64,000 nt of DNA from Gymnopus androsaceus JB14 (taxonomy: Eukaryota; Basidiomycota; Agaricomycetes; Agaricales; Omphalotaceae): assembly GCA_009733575.1 (NCBI GenBank), contig ML769386.1, positions 472,227 to 536,226 of the forward strand, written 5' to 3'. How positions within the stretch are numbered: position 1 is the first letter of the stretch; every line of letters starts with the position of its first letter. This document shows positions 10,700 to 23,007 of this stretch, piece after piece. Made by a program: the position numbers and the translations under genes. Below the pieces are notes generated by a model. It did no database searches. It worked only from the letters and a program-made list of their open reading frames with translations, and had not been told where the DNA came from.

Positions 10700-12911
10700 T
10701 TAACCGTACCTACGAGCTTCACTATCTTCCGCAAACCAGTCATCAGTCATCCTCATCTCTGTAGAGGTGGCGACATTCACGATAGTCGATTTACTTTGGG
10801 TATCTATAAAATATCAGGCTGTTTGTGACTTTGTGCATAGCAGTGAGATCAGAAACGTACAAGCTTCAAACGCTTCTAAGCCATTTTCTCGGCCGATTCC
10901 ACTTTCCTTCATACCGCCCCTGTCGAACTAGAGTAAATATCACAGTTGACAGTGGAAGGAGCTTCATACCAGGGTGAGCTAGGGTCATTCCGATGATGTG
11001 TATTCACCCAGCAGAGCCCAGCTTCAATGTCCGCGGCAATGCGATGTCCTCTGGATAGATCTGTAGTCCAAATACCCGCACCTAGTCCATACTTGCAAGC
11101 ATTAGCCAGCGCAACACCTTCCGATTCTTCCTGTGACAACCACATCAGGTTCCCTAAAGTACTCTCAGGTCTCAAGCAACTTACGCTAAACCGTTTCACG
11201 ACCACGACCGGGCCAAAGATCTCTTCCTGCCATAATTCATCCTCGATTTCGATATCTGCAATCACAGTCGGAGGGAAAAAGCTTCCACCAGCAAAGTCAA
11301 AGCCGTCCAAATCTGATTTGCCTGTCATGCGTTCTCCTCCTGCAATAATTTTGCCTCTAGTGCGCTTTACCATAGCCTCGATGCGCTCAAGTTGACGCAG
11401 GGAAATGACACTCCCCATCGTTGATTTCAGATTCATGGGGTCGCCCATTCTATCTCGAATACTCTGCACTTTACTGAGGAAATGTTTCATGAATTTGTCG
11501 TAGATCTGGTTTGAATGATCAGTCGAGTACCTAGTCTGGTATAAGCATGCGCTTCCTGAGGGTCAACAGTTGAGAATCTACCCGAAACACAAGTTTGTCC
11601 AGAGGCTACGAAAGAGGCAAATGCAGCCCCGTTGACAGCTGAATGGATATCAGCATCATTGAAGATGACGATCGGTGCCTATAAAGGAAGGGTTCGATTT
11701 GTACGAAAGCAAAAGAAATAGGTCGAACCTTTCCACCGAGTTCAGCTGTATATGCAGCTAAATTGGACCCCACTATGCTTCCCAAGGCACGTCCAGTCTC
11801 CGTTCCCGCCTGATCGAGTTGGACTTCTGCATCTACATACGAGGGAAGAGACTTACAGTGACATCGACCTTCCGGATTAGAGGATTGCTAACGATAGCTT
11901 TCCCTACTGTATGCCCAAATCCCGGAAGTACCGAGACAACTCCGGGAGGTACTAGGTAGAAATGAATGCACTCAGAATTGCGGAATTGGTGTTCAACGGT
12001 GAGGGCTAACCTCCAGCTTCTGCAATCATATCCGCAAACTCAAGTACCGTTATAGGTGCTTGCTGGAGAAATTCAATTCAGAATGCGAATACAGAGTATA
12101 GATGCATTCTGACCTCGGATGGCTTTATTATTACACTGTTTCCAGAGCACAGAGCGGGAGCCAGTTTCTTGATAGCGATTAACAGTGGATGGTTGAAGGG
12201 CTGTGGATTCAATAATCTCAATACTCAGTCCATTTGCAGGAAGGTAACGAACACACTGTAATCTGTGCTACAACACCCAAAGGGATCCTTTGAACGTAGT
12301 TAAGAATTTTCCTTGAGTAGGTGCCACAAAGTCTTGATGAGTACGAAGCAACGCCGCATAATAGTCACTAAGATTGGAAAAATCAGAGGGACGGATATGC
12401 AAAAAGCACCGTACTCACAGCCAATCTGGCAGACGTCCCAGTTGAGCATTCATCTCTCGTATTGTCCTTCCCGTCTGCAAGCATTCTATTCGGGCCATCT
12501 CGGGCATCCGTTCCTCCAAAATTCGGGCCAGACGCGTCAGGATCTTTGAACGTGTAAGAGCAGGAGCCTTTGACCATATACCAGAGTTGAAAGTATCTTG
12601 GGCATTTCTTATGATTGCATCGACATCATTCGAAGATACAGCTGCGACACTGTTTGAATATAAGTTGAGAGATTTCGCCAGCGGATACTCGGTGCTTACG
12701 TGCAAAGTTCTTGACCGTTTGAGGGGTTGAGAACAGCGAATCTGAATCGAGAATTGGATCAGAAAAGGAACTCGGTGTAGTAGTGGATACGCAGACTTAA
12801 CTCTTCAGGTGAACCAAGGGATGGTTCAAAAACTGCGCGCGGCCCATAATGTGCGTGTATCATCCGCTGCACCATTTTCTTGCAGGGAGATCTGCTTAAA
12901 TGTGGAATCAT
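10700..12911 (-). CDS. Aldehyde dehydrogenase, NAD(P)-dependent
   Basis: A minus-strand gene of about ten exons, start at 12911, TAA at 10700. Recognisable pieces in order: F-A-V-L-N-P-S-N-G near the start, P-L-G-V-V-A-Q-I-T, S-G-N-S-V-I-I-K-P-S-E, the general base region A-E-L-G-G-K, the nucleophile in S-G-Q-T-C-V-S-G, then E-E-I-F-G-P-V-V-V-V-K, S-P-W-G-G-M-K-E-S-G-I-G-R-E-N-G and the end Q-S-K-S-T-I-V-N-V. Example introns are 10804-10860, 10920-10969 and 11131-11184; the 10920-10969 intron splits the tryptophan of S-P-W-G-G. All catalytic residues are present. It oxidises an aldehyde to an acid in the cytosol or mitochondrion; the substrate is not readable. The resemblance is to broad-specificity/betaine-type family members. 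Confidence 0.92.
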
Positions 12912-15023
12912 GTCGGAAATTGAGAGAGGGAGAAGTGAATCGGAAGCCTGATCCGAAAACTATCCGACTATGATGGCTGTGCTAGAACGCTTACTTACAC
13001 CAAACGCAGCAGTGTGACACAAGTGGATTAGAAATAGGCATGGATGAAATGCTCATTTTATTTCATTCTCGAGCTCAATCTACGCAGATAGATCCTATGG
13101 CTCTAGATTCCCGGACACACTTTTCCCCTACCATCATGATCAGTGTGATGACTGCAGCTGTCACGTCATCACGTCACCTCTCCAAGACGGTCTCGGAGAT
13201 TTTCACTACGCCCGCCAATCCCGCTTCGTTTTTGACGCCCTGAGAATGTCGAGTCCTGTCTATTCTACTCAATGCTGAAAACTCGCCTCTATGCCCCATA
13301 GGCCGATTGGTGACTGTTCAAAGGTATTCATTCCCATACAAACGATACTAACTGGCCATGTCCGTCCCTGGAAGTTACTGGCAGCCTTGTTCTACTTTAA
13401 GTTAAATGTTTGTCAACTGGAACTCTTCCTTAAAGTTTGTCAGTTACATTGGTCGTTTCCCCGATTACGTCTTTTCGTCTTTTCTGATGCTCTTTCTTCT
13501 TTCAAACGTGGGCCCAACGCCAAAAAGTCATTCCCTCGTTCTCGAATATCTTGCGTTACTACCATCACATCATCGCGCCAAGAATGTCCTACTACAGTAT
13601 GTCCAAGCTACCTTTTGCCACTTCCTCTGTGGCTTAAGGATGCGTGTTCCGGCCTGATTTTACCACATACTGGTTCGAAAGTCCTTTCTTTGATCACTCA
13701 CCCAGCTATATAAATAATGGGGTCTGCAGGATTTCTGTCATCCACCACTTCGTTTTTCTGTAGTGCCTCTGTCTTTCTCAATCGCCTATCACTTCATGCA
13801 GCCGCATCGCATCCATTTCACCGGTTGAATCCACCGGTAAATCTTGTCCGCATCCTAAACCAACTACATCTCACGACGTTCAAGGACTAAATTGGGCCTG
13901 GATAACTGTAGAACGTGGATTTTCGCTGCCCGTCCCCGTCCTCCAGGGTAGTTTGCTAGCATCCACTCACCTCTGATTTGTCAAGCACTAGTTCCAGTAT
14001 TCCTTTGATGCTTCACTATCCTTGCACCTGTTTATCAAATAGGCGGACAAGTGCGCGTAGAGGCCGCTCGTAAACTACGGGAATTCCTGTGCGCCAAAGC
14101 GCAGACCCGAACAGAAGTCAGCTTTCCCTTCGATCTTCAGGCTATATGTTGAAGGACCTGTCGACCTTCCCATCGCTCCGAATGTTGTCGCTCCTGGAGC
14201 TTGGACATAGCTGTCCTGAAGGGAAGAGCTATATCAAAAGTGCTATGATCAGAAGCTTCTCTTGACCGCTGAGGGTTGATCGCCCTTACCCTGCTCTGCA
14301 ACGGTTGAGTGTTCCTCATTACTTCGACCAGCGGCATATTGACCTCATTTGGTACTCCATTTCTCCTAGTCACCACAGTATACTTGATATACTTTGCGAT
14401 CTTCCCATGAACACGAAAGCTTTGCAAGTATATAATGCTTGCGGATTAGCCTTATGAAACATTTTATGAATTTCCCCGGAAACAAGTATTTAATGGACGA
14501 TCAGGCTGATGATGTCAACGATGTTTCATGCCTCTACTTAACGAACTTAACCTTTATTCCCTATAATTACTTACACGCGATTGAGTTTAAAATACCAGTG
14601 CTAGCAGAACCGCTATGCAACCATTACATCCATTGGAGTGTCGAGTAGGTCGACCGATTCACGCGAGAACTAAGCCCTCCTCTCCTAGATCTTCCATTCT
14701 ACCGATTTCCGACAGCACTCTGTGAATGCCTCCTTGAACATCCAAACCCACTACTCCAATGCCCGGGCAAAGAAGGGTAGCCGGGTTAAAGTCGATGTAT
14801 CAAGTGTAATCTGATTCAGTCATTCAGAGTTTCGTGAATGATCATAGTCTTCTCTGTCTGACAGTCTCTGACAGTCTAAGACGCGAGCTACGCGTCAAAG
14901 TTGAAAAGTCACGCGCGTCGCGTCTTGGTCACGTTACCTTTCGGTTGGCCGGAATATATAATCAGCGCTCAGCTCTTGTTCTGTTTTCGTCTGCCATTTT
15001 TTTGTGGCGACTTCTTCCTCATT
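12912..15023. other. Intergenic stretch, about 2.1 kb, no gene assigned
   Basis: Short frames at 13291-13713 (+) and 14137-14427 (-) show no family motif. A possible exon pair around 13885-13945 and 14042-14130 (donor gtagtt, acceptor aaatag) would encode a short basic peptide, but the evidence is too thin to call. An AT-rich ggaatatata element at 14951-14960 lies 64 bp before the RCC1 start and may be its TATA region. Confidence 0.5.
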
Positions 15024-16794
15024 ATGGAGCCCAGACGTTCAACCCGTGCTGCTTCAGCAAAACCTATATCCAAAGCAACTGAACCTGCTCGTGCTCCTCG
15101 GAGCACTGCTGGCAAGAAGAGGGCAACTTCAGAACCTGACCGGGCACCACCAGCTGCAAAAAGGACTAAAAAAGGTGAGGAGCAAAACGTTGCTCCCACT
15201 GCTAAAAAACCCAACTCCAAGGCTGCAGGAACGGTTACCGCTGAACAGAAAAAATCTCGTGCCCCAAAGCTCGCTCCCATAGCTGAGAAAGAGGCTCCAG
15301 CAGTAGAAGCGAAACCTCCCAAGCCTCTTCATGTTCAGGTCAAACCGTATCTTAATCCTCTTCCCTCTCCTCCCGAGAAGATTCGTCCTGGCCTCCAGTT
15401 GTTCGTTTGGGGCGCAGGAAACTTTGGACAATTCGGATTGGGTCCTGATGTCTTGGATGAGCTCGACAAGCCTAAAAAGCACAGTTGGGCAGAGCAACAA
15501 ATGCAGAAAGGCACGTTCGGCGAGGAAGGCGCTGGCCTCGAAGAGGTTGCGGGAGGTGGTATGCACAGTCTTTTCGTCGACGAAAAGGGAACGGTATGAT
15601 GTTTCCAAACTCTTTTTCGTCTACCGCTTATCATTTGTTCTACAGATCTGGTCTTGCGGTCTAAATGATGATGCGGCTTTAGGTCGTATAACGAAAGATG
15701 TTCCTGACCCGGAAAACCCTGGTTCCATGCTTGACATGGACGAACTCACCAGTGTTCCGCATCCGCTTCAAACCTTGGTCGAAGAAGGTTTCCGTGCTGT
15801 GAAAATCGCTACTGGAGATAGTATCTGTGCCGCTGTGAGCGATCAAGGTGAACTCCGGGTTTGGGGATCTTTCCGCGTAAGCTCATTTTAGCAGTGTACG
15901 AAGACTCTTGCTCATGATGTTGTGCCACAGGTAAACGAAGGATCTCTGGGTTTCTCAAGCGACTTGAAACATCAGTTTGTCCCAGTCTCAATCTTAAACG
16001 ATTCGTTGAGCCATCGACCTGGAGACGCTGAGAAAGTCTCTGACATCACTGCTGGCGTCAACCATCTGCTCGTCCTTACGACTCATGGGAACATTTACAC
16101 ATGGGGTGCGGGTGAACAGGCTCAGCTTGGAAGGAAGGTTTTAGAACGCAGAAAAATCCATGGTACTGTACCAGAGAAGGTTAGCCTGGGAAGCCGTACA
16201 CGAAAAGCTAAAGTGATCGGTGCTGGTAGCTTCCATTCCTTCGCTGTTGACGATAATGGAGACGTTTGGGGCTGGGGACTCAACACTATGGGTCAGGCTG
16301 GCACAGGCTACGAGTCTGCCGACGATTCTCAGGTTCAGCTTCCCCAGAAAGTTGAGCGCCTAAGCAAAGAGGCTTTGGACGGAGATACTGTCGTTCAGAT
16401 ATGTGGCGGAGAGCACCATTCGCTTTTCTTGACCGGGTCAGGCAAAGTCTTTGCTGTTGGTCGTTGTAATGCTGGCCAGATCGGTCTTCCAGTGGATGAT
16501 CCGGCGCTCCAGAATCTAGCGGATCCAGACTTCGTGGCAGAACCCGTGCAAGTCAAGTTCCCGGATGATGATGATCCAATCGTTCACATCTCTGTTGGCA
16601 GCCACAATAACCTTGCCACCACCCGGGATGGCGCGCTGTACTGCTGGGGTCAGGGTACTCAGGGAGAACTCGGTGTGTCTGACGTTGAAGTCAGGACTCC
16701 GCGAATGATTGTGCGCCGAGAAGGAGGTTCCTGGGCAGCTGTCAAGGTTGCATGCGGTGGCCAGCACACCCTCGGACTGTTCAGAAAGAAATAG
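15024..16794 (+). CDS. RCC1-type guanine nucleotide exchange factor for Ran (Pim1/Srm1)
   Basis: Three exons (15024-15593, 15646-15876, 15931-16794) join in frame to 554 aa. The first roughly 120 residues are a lysine/alanine/proline-rich tail with K-R-T-K-K and similar basic clusters, likely a nuclear signal and chromatin contact. Then come the RCC1 propeller blades, visible as repeated G..H-S-L/F and W-G.G..G-Q.G words: F-V-W-G-A-G-N-F-G-Q-F-G-L-G, W-S-C-G-L-N-D-D, Y-T-W-G-A-G-E-Q-A-Q-L-G, W-G-W-G-L-N-T-M-G-Q-A-G, A-V-G-R-C-N-A-G-Q-I-G and Y-C-W-G-Q-G-T-Q-G-E-L-G. The final blade ends G-G-Q-H-T. It loads Ran with GTP in the nucleus for transport and spindle assembly. Confidence 0.95.
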
Positions 16795-17973
16795 ATGTTC
16801 TAGACTTTTATTACAAGCGACATTCTAAACCCCTTTTTCACTCGTCATAGTTTTGTCTTATCGTTTCCCTAATTTTGGCACACACATGTAGCATCATATC
16901 TTCCATACTACTTATCCTTATTCCAATCATCCCAAAATCATCCTGGGCTGCAGTATTACGCCCATTCCCAAATTTAACCACCAGGAGTAAGCAATGTTCA
17001 GATCCCGGTATCGCCGTCGGCCCATCGGTGCACGCGAGTGGTCACACGCCACAAACGCGTTTTGACCACTCGGAAAAGTCCGAATCGTGCCACTGAACTA
17101 CCAGCTCCAAATATTAGAACCATTCCTAAAGGTTTCAACAAGTGGACTTTCCTTTAGTCAAAGGCTAAAGCACGCTCCGAGAAAATGGTCATGCTCCTAA
17201 ATATAATCTGACGACGAACAATGCATATAGGTATGTCGATTACTGATTGTTCAGAGCGCTGAACGCTTGTACTAAGCTGTATCTGCATTTCGTGGGTCTA
17301 GATATCTAGGATAGCTTAGTTCATCACCTAAGTTTGACGAGGTGTCGATGACAGAGACCGCGTTTAAATCACCTGTGCGACAGGAAGTCAACGCTCATTA
17401 TCCCGCTCTCGACACTGTCCTCAAAATCGCGACTAATTGAGCGGTTTCATAAATCGGGTAGGTAACCGTGTGCAAGGCACGCGGAAACGATTGCTTGAGC
17501 CCAAAGGAAAACCAGACGAAGAAAGGGAAAGGGAAGGGTTCGAGAACGGTTGAAGACAATACCGCTGAGCGACGAAGATGACGATAAAAAATACGACCAG
17601 GACAAATCATGCTTTTCTGGTACGAAGACCAAGGACGAGGATATGAAGGATCCCGATTTTACTCTACCGGAAGGATTATTCACCTTAGGTGCTGTATGAG
17701 AATCGTGTTTGATATGTGATAAGTATGTAGCTTACCCCCACTTGGAAGTTTGGTGGCCTCGTGTATGCTCCGGAGCCCTTTGTTACATACAATAGCATAA
17801 CATAACCTCTCCAGGTCATATCCTCCAATGAATTGAGAGGCTTTGTACCTACGAATTAGCTCGTGCTCAGGTTCCTTTGATATGAATGGGCCTGCAAGTT
17901 GTTACAGTATAAGTACCGCGAGCATGGAACAGTTTCACTACAGTTTTTCTCCTCCGCTGAGCATTCAGGCAAG
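16795..17973. other. Intergenic stretch, nothing assigned
   Basis: About 1.2 kb between RCC1 and the next gene. Short frames on both strands (for example 17447-17683 minus) have no recognisable motif. I see no repeat or RNA gene. Confidence 0.5.
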
Positions 17974-19140
17974 ATGCGTAGTTTACCCAGCTTTGTGAGT
18001 ACATTTTATCATGTATTCTAGTATAAACGACTAACGCATTCTTCAAGAAAATCATCCCACCAGGCCACACCTTCGTCGCATATAATGAGCTCTTTTTGAC
18101 TTCTATCCGGGCTAAAAGATTGCAAAACGAACTGTACGCCAAATCAATGCGCAGGTACACCGATTTGTACGAATTCGAAGGCGTCCCACCCAAAGTGGAT
18201 CTCGCAGAGTACCCCACGGTGGCTACGTTCGCGCTGGTTGAAGAATACTTTGAACGAATCATGAAGGCGATCGACAATAAGCAGTGGGATGAGGTGTATG
18301 TTCTTCTAGACGCCTTCCTGTTATTCAACCATCGAGACTGTCCGAGGCCTATGAGTAAGGATGATCAATATTCTCTTCGATGTACCTACTAAAGCCGTGT
18401 ACTTTTTGCAGACATCTTGGACGCACGACGGGTATTCCTCTTATTTAAGCTTCATGGCTCCTGTGTGGTGACCATGCTCGCAGCTTTGGACAAGCAACAT
18501 CGCCTTGACGTTCAAAACTTTCCCGGTCTCGAATACTTCCTTCGATATACCATCGACTATTGGGATAACCAGTTGGACTACGAACCTGATTTGGCCGTGG
18601 CAGGAATTTCATTTGGACAACAGCAGTTCGGATGCCAAAGTGGTGCCATATATAGACGTTTGCAGAGCCATCGCATGGAAATTATTCAAGGACCAGACGG
18701 AAGAGGATCGTGCACTACACCTTGCTTTTGTCGAGGAGTGGCTCGAGTGGCTCGAGCCTACAGAAGAAGATTTCGGATATTCGGAGTGGATTCGAAAGTG
18801 GCTCGAAGATAACTGGCGATGGCTTCGGCTCGGGACCCAAGATGCATGGTACAACGCTGGAAAGGACGTTGTCAGCGTCGAGCTTTCCGAATATCAGGAC
18901 CTTGATTTGCAAAAGACATGGGCTGAATTTTCCGAGCATAAAAGAGAGAATCCGCTGGTACCACCAAAGGGATCAAGTTGGGAGGTCATGGATTGGAATG
19001 ATGTGGGGTGCAAGGTCCGTCTTCGGAGCAAATCGTACTCGGAGGACGACACTGATGAGGAAGAGGATGGTACAGAAGAAGAAGGGTCCGATACAGAGTC
19101 CATGGGTTGGGGAGGTGAACGTCCATTTTGGAGAATGTAA
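17974..19140 (+). CDS. Unrecognised acidic-tailed protein
   Basis: Predicted exons are 17974-17994, 18048-18354 and 18412-19140. The first two junctions are clean GT..AG and keep one frame. The protein is rich in W, Y, E and D (for example E-E-W-L-E-W-L-E near the middle) and ends in a long acidic run with D-D-T-D-E-E-E. I see no catalytic motif, signal peptide or membrane segment and do not know the family. The frame must shift by one base at about 18590-18615 (from ...D-L-A-V-A-G to ...W-Q-E-F-H-L-D). No plausible intron does this, so a single-base insertion is suspected. It ends 81 bp from the convergent oxygenase gene. Confidence 0.6.
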
Positions 19141-19221
19141 TGATAGATTTGCCCTTATATCGCAAGCATAGAAGTGAATAGCCATAGTCCATGTACATAC
19201 ATCCTCGATACATGAAAATAT

Positions 19222-20845
19222 TTACATGTAGGTAGCAGCTAGACGACCGACAATGTAAGTCTCCGTGTTGATGGCTGGATATTTGGCTTCCTTTCCACAA
19301 TTGGGAAGACACGCAATCTCAGCGTCAAAGTTTGGGTTGGAGAAGAACGCGATAGATTGACGAGCGGGGGTAATAGTTTCGGTCGAGCTGATTACTTTAG
19401 GCTGGAGGAGCAACGACACGATGTAACGTAGAGCGTAGAACATCGTTGCTCCATCTTGCGAGCAAATCCCCGACATTTATAACAATCGTATTTGGCTGCA
19501 CCAGAAACCGAACATTACGAGACGGGAATTTAATGCAATTGTGAACACTCACTATTGGTGTTGCAGCTATGAATTCTCCTGTGTGGGGACTCAATACTTC
19601 AAGGCCGCCGACCTAGACACACAGTATAAGGAAAATAGAGGAAAACTAAAGGATTACACGAACCGAGTCCTGTCAATCCAGCGTCAGTGCCAGAACCTTG
19701 ATCGAGGGCGGAATTTTCTCACCTGAAATAACAGAGTAAGCGTTCCATAGTCTACCAGGTAAATGTGAGCGATTGAAAAAAGGGTTAGTGAGTACAGTTA
19801 CCGCTGTGAGCACCAGCTCTGGCTTGTCCTTCGCCATCAATCAGAGAACGCTTTATAGGAGGGTAGGAAAGAAGACGAAGATTGTGGCACTGTTTGTCGA
19901 TTTTACGGTCAAAGAAATCTTCTGAAAGATCCAAACCGAGTGCAATGGACCGCATGATCTCTGTATGAAGATTATGGCATGTCTACATAGAAGGCGGGTG
20001 TTGATCAGGTTTCCTAAAACGAAACAGAAGGGTAGCAAACTTACCTGAAAGAAATCCAACATTGTCTGCTTGAAGCCTGGAGCATCAGCCTCCTCAGGCC
20101 ATTGGTTCTTCCAATGCGAATCCCAGTCACGTCCAATCTCCATAGACTCTTTGAAGTCGGGCGCCTTTTCCCGAAGTGCGAGGATCTCCGCTGCGTCTGC
20201 AGATTGAGTGACGCGTTCTCTACCGCTCTGGACCCATCCTCTGTTAGCGCGAGGGTCTTCCCATGCTAGCCGGGCCTAGATTTATGAATGTTCATCAGAA
20301 ATAAGGAAACCAAAACGTTAGCTTGGTAGCCGCCCTATAAGAGGTTATAGCTGAATCCTAACGAGGTCTACCAAGCTAGTAAGACCTTGGGGTGACTAAC
20401 CTTCGTCTCTTCAGGCATCTTGAAGAAATCAGCACTCTAAAATGACATATTATTGGTTAATGAGATGGCCCGTACATAACCATACGAAACGGTACCTTCT
20501 GAAAGACCTTTGAAACGGTCTCTAAAGCAGTAGACCATCAGCGAACCGAATTCAGCCTAGTAGAGCTTTCCCGCACCCTGAGGAAGACCACTGTAGATAG
20601 GGCGTTATTGGCAAACTGTGTTAGAATCAGCTAAGCTTTGCTCACTGATTTGAGATATATATGAAGCCGCTATTCTTGAACGCAGAAACGATCTCGTTTG
20701 CAGTATCCTTCTTCTCTGCGTCGGACTTGGCTGCTCGAAATTTGGAGAAATCGATGACCGGGATGCGGAATTCGGAGGCAGCACTAGCAAAGCGTCGCTT
20801 TTGCAAGCCAAAGGGACGTATATAGAGTGAAGCTCGGACGAACAT
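19222..20845 (-). CDS. 2-oxoglutarate/Fe(II)-dependent dioxygenase, isopenicillin-N-synthase-like
   Basis: Ten exons on the minus strand: 20845-20646, 20590-20577, 20521-20496, 20436-20401, 20275-20045, 19982-19802, 19751-19723, 19669-19664, 19612-19553 and 19495-19222. The protein has about 351 aa. The N-terminal DIOX_N part begins R-I-P-V-I-D-F. The catalytic core shows the iron-binding H-S-D in A-H-S-D-Y-G-T-L-T-L-L-F-Q, the distal histidine in S-T-L-H-R-V-V and the 2-oxoglutarate-binding R-Q-S. The first 25 residues (M-F-V-R-A-S-L..) resemble a mitochondrial presequence. An in-frame ATG at 20941 is also possible. Three exons are 26 nt or shorter, one only 6 nt. One base must be removed at about 19402 to pass from V-V-A-P-P to K-V-I-S-S-T-E-T. 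Confidence 0.85.
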
Positions 20846-20986
20846 GATAGCAGGAACAAAGTTTTGATAACAGTTTAGCGCACAAGCTCGGTCCGAGCCG
20901 ACAGCTTGTTTACTACAACCACGTTGCAAAGGTAGATTCATATTCTACTTGTCGACTTGTTCACAAAATTACGCGTCTATAGCACC
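20846..20986. promoter_or_regulatory. Short divergent promoter
   Basis: Only 141 bp separate the oxygenase start (minus) from the F-box start (plus), so the two genes must share or interleave promoter sequence. No specific factor site was recognised. Confidence 0.5.
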
Positions 20987-22765
20987 ATGAACGGAAACCA
21001 TCAAGATCTAATGACTTCACTCGATGATATCTCAGTGTATCTTCGTTCTGCACTAGAGACAACGGTTGATACTCGAAAATTCGGCTTCATCGACTCGCTC
21101 AGGCAAGCATCCTTGGCTCAGATCCGACAATATTACGTCCCTTCTACGACAACAGAGCTCGCCCAGCTCACAGCTTCTTCTCAGGAAGCTTTTTCCATCC
21201 TAGGATCTCTCGAGGAGGCAATTGCACAGACTGATCGACTATTATCTTTTCTCAAAAAAGCAGAAAAAATCACTAGAAATGCATATGATTGTACACATGG
21301 TCTCCTCCATGTTTCTCCCATCTACAAACTCCCTACCGAAATCTTGACGCAGATATTTGATGCTTATATCTTCGCCAGCGGTGGTAGTGACTACTCTCTG
21401 AGTATTGACGAAGGTGACCACTCGACTGATGATGAAGGAGAGGATCTGTTTTATTATGACATTTCCTGCCCATCACTGCAGCTTGGTTGGATCTGTAATC
21501 GCTGGCGCCAGATCGTCCTGTCGAAGCCCGCCTATTGGTCGTCCATATTCCTTAGGTGTCGCTTCTCCGAGTCCTCAGTGGCACTTTGTGAGGAGTTTCT
21601 CTCTCGTTCAGGAGACTCTCCTCTCAAACTTCACATCGAAGAAAAGCTAAAGCATCGTCGAATCGTTCCAAATCCTGTGGAGCGTTTACTCAATATGCTA
21701 CTTGACCATTCAGCGAGATGGAGCGAACTTGCCTTGAACCTCCACCCTCAGTGGTTTCTTTATACAAATCGTAGGCTGGACCTTGTCAAAAGTCCTGGTG
21801 GCCATCGAGAGCTTCCCAATCTCAAACACCTCGACTTGGCATGGTGCCCTAAACCTCCCGATTATAATGATCCCAACGACGACGACAATGAATTTCGTCA
21901 CATTGACCACTTTATATCATTTCTGAAACTCGAAACCTACGTGGATTCCAAACTGGATTGGCCCAACTTCATCCTCTTTGATTTTTCGTGCTTGACAAGG
22001 CTTTCACTTAGCACGCTTGTAGGAACACAAATTGCACCATTTCTCAGTCATCTACCTGTTCTCAAATCATTCCGTTTGTGCTGTTTTGAGGAAAACGATG
22101 GACATGGAGAGCCTGTGGTCCACGAGTTCTCTCATAACACTCTATCAAGCCTTGATTTGATGGATGCGTCTTTTAGGCCAAACTCCTGGCATGGTATACA
22201 GCTTCCTCAAGTTGATACCTTGAAGCTCGAGGCTTATTCTGGTGCACTTGACGAGGAAGGTCGCTCGCGTTTTCTGTCGTTGTCTTCCTTACTTCATCAG
22301 TCAAGATGCATTCTGCATACGCTGAAGTTGGCAAGGTTACCGCTTTCACTTACTCTTGAAATGCTCAAACAACACCCATCTGTTGCCGATTTAACAGTCT
22401 ATCCTGGCCCTCGCGCCAATGTTGACGAGCTTTCGGACTTCCTTGTTGGTCTATTTGATGCTTTGCAAGGGACCGAACACTCCATCGAATCCAGGGCTCT
22501 CGTTGACGGGCATCCTGTGATGGTACCCAAGCTTCACTCATTGACGATTGTCCTCTTCAACTTGTCGCAGTTGCCAGATCCAGTGCACAGCGGTTGGCTT
22601 GATAAACTAGCTCGCTTCGTCGATTGGAAGGAAGGAATGTCCGATATTTCGAGGCTGATAGAATTTCGGTTCGAATTTTTATTAGGCTATGAAAAATCGC
22701 AGTCAATGAGAGTCATCGAGGATCGGCTCGAAAAATTGGGTGTTCGGTTCAGCAGTATTTCATGA
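20987..22765 (+). CDS. F-box domain protein, single exon
   Basis: One uninterrupted frame from ATG at 20987 to TGA at 22765, 592 aa. The frame also opens upstream, but without an ATG. A coiled N-terminal half (about residues 1-110) is followed by an F-box-like core (P-I-Y-K-L-P-T-E-I-L-T-Q-I-F) and the typical W-I-C-N-R-W-R-Q-I-V-L and A-Y-W-S-S-I words, then leucine-rich repeats to the end. It is a likely SCF ubiquitin-ligase adaptor of the large basidiomycete F-box family. It is only distantly similar to the pair at 1.5-5.2 kb. The substrate is unknown. Confidence 0.85.
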   Translation: MNGNHQDLMTSLDDISVYLRSALETTVDTRKFGFIDSLRQASLAQIRQYYVPSTTTELAQLTASSQEAFSILGSLEEAIAQTDRLLSFLKKAEKITRNAYDCTHGLLHVSPIYKLPTEILTQIFDAYIFASGGSDYSLSIDEGDHSTDDEGEDLFYYDISCPSLQLGWICNRWRQIVLSKPAYWSSIFLRCRFSESSVALCEEFLSRSGDSPLKLHIEEKLKHRRIVPNPVERLLNMLLDHSARWSELALNLHPQWFLYTNRRLDLVKSPGGHRELPNLKHLDLAWCPKPPDYNDPNDDDNEFRHIDHFISFLKLETYVDSKLDWPNFILFDFSCLTRLSLSTLVGTQIAPFLSHLPVLKSFRLCCFEENDGHGEPVVHEFSHNTLSSLDLMDASFRPNSWHGIQLPQVDTLKLEAYSGALDEEGRSRFLSLSSLLHQSRCILHTLKLARLPLSLTLEMLKQHPSVADLTVYPGPRANVDELSDFLVGLFDALQGTEHSIESRALVDGHPVMVPKLHSLTIVLFNLSQLPDPVHSGWLDKLARFVDWKEGMSDISRLIEFRFEFLLGYEKSQSMRVIEDRLEKLGVRFSSIS

Positions 22766-23007
22766 CGTCGACGTTGAATAGAAACTTCAGTAACTTCAGT
22801 CATGTGATACATATTTCAGCTGGTTGTAGGAATACATTGCTATAAATGAAAGATGCATACTGTCGTACTACAGAAGACAAATTAGATGCCAGGTTAAGCA
22901 TTGAATATAAAAAGACAAGTGAATAGCAGAGAATACCAAGTAACAGTCTGTAATCGTAGGGTATAATGATTGTGCAGCGTTCATGAGACAAGAGATGCTC
23001 GTTAAAA

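Noticed and set aside
13291..13713. 140-codon plus frame
   Set aside because: No motif, overlaps another frame of similar length, and composition is like intergenic sequence.
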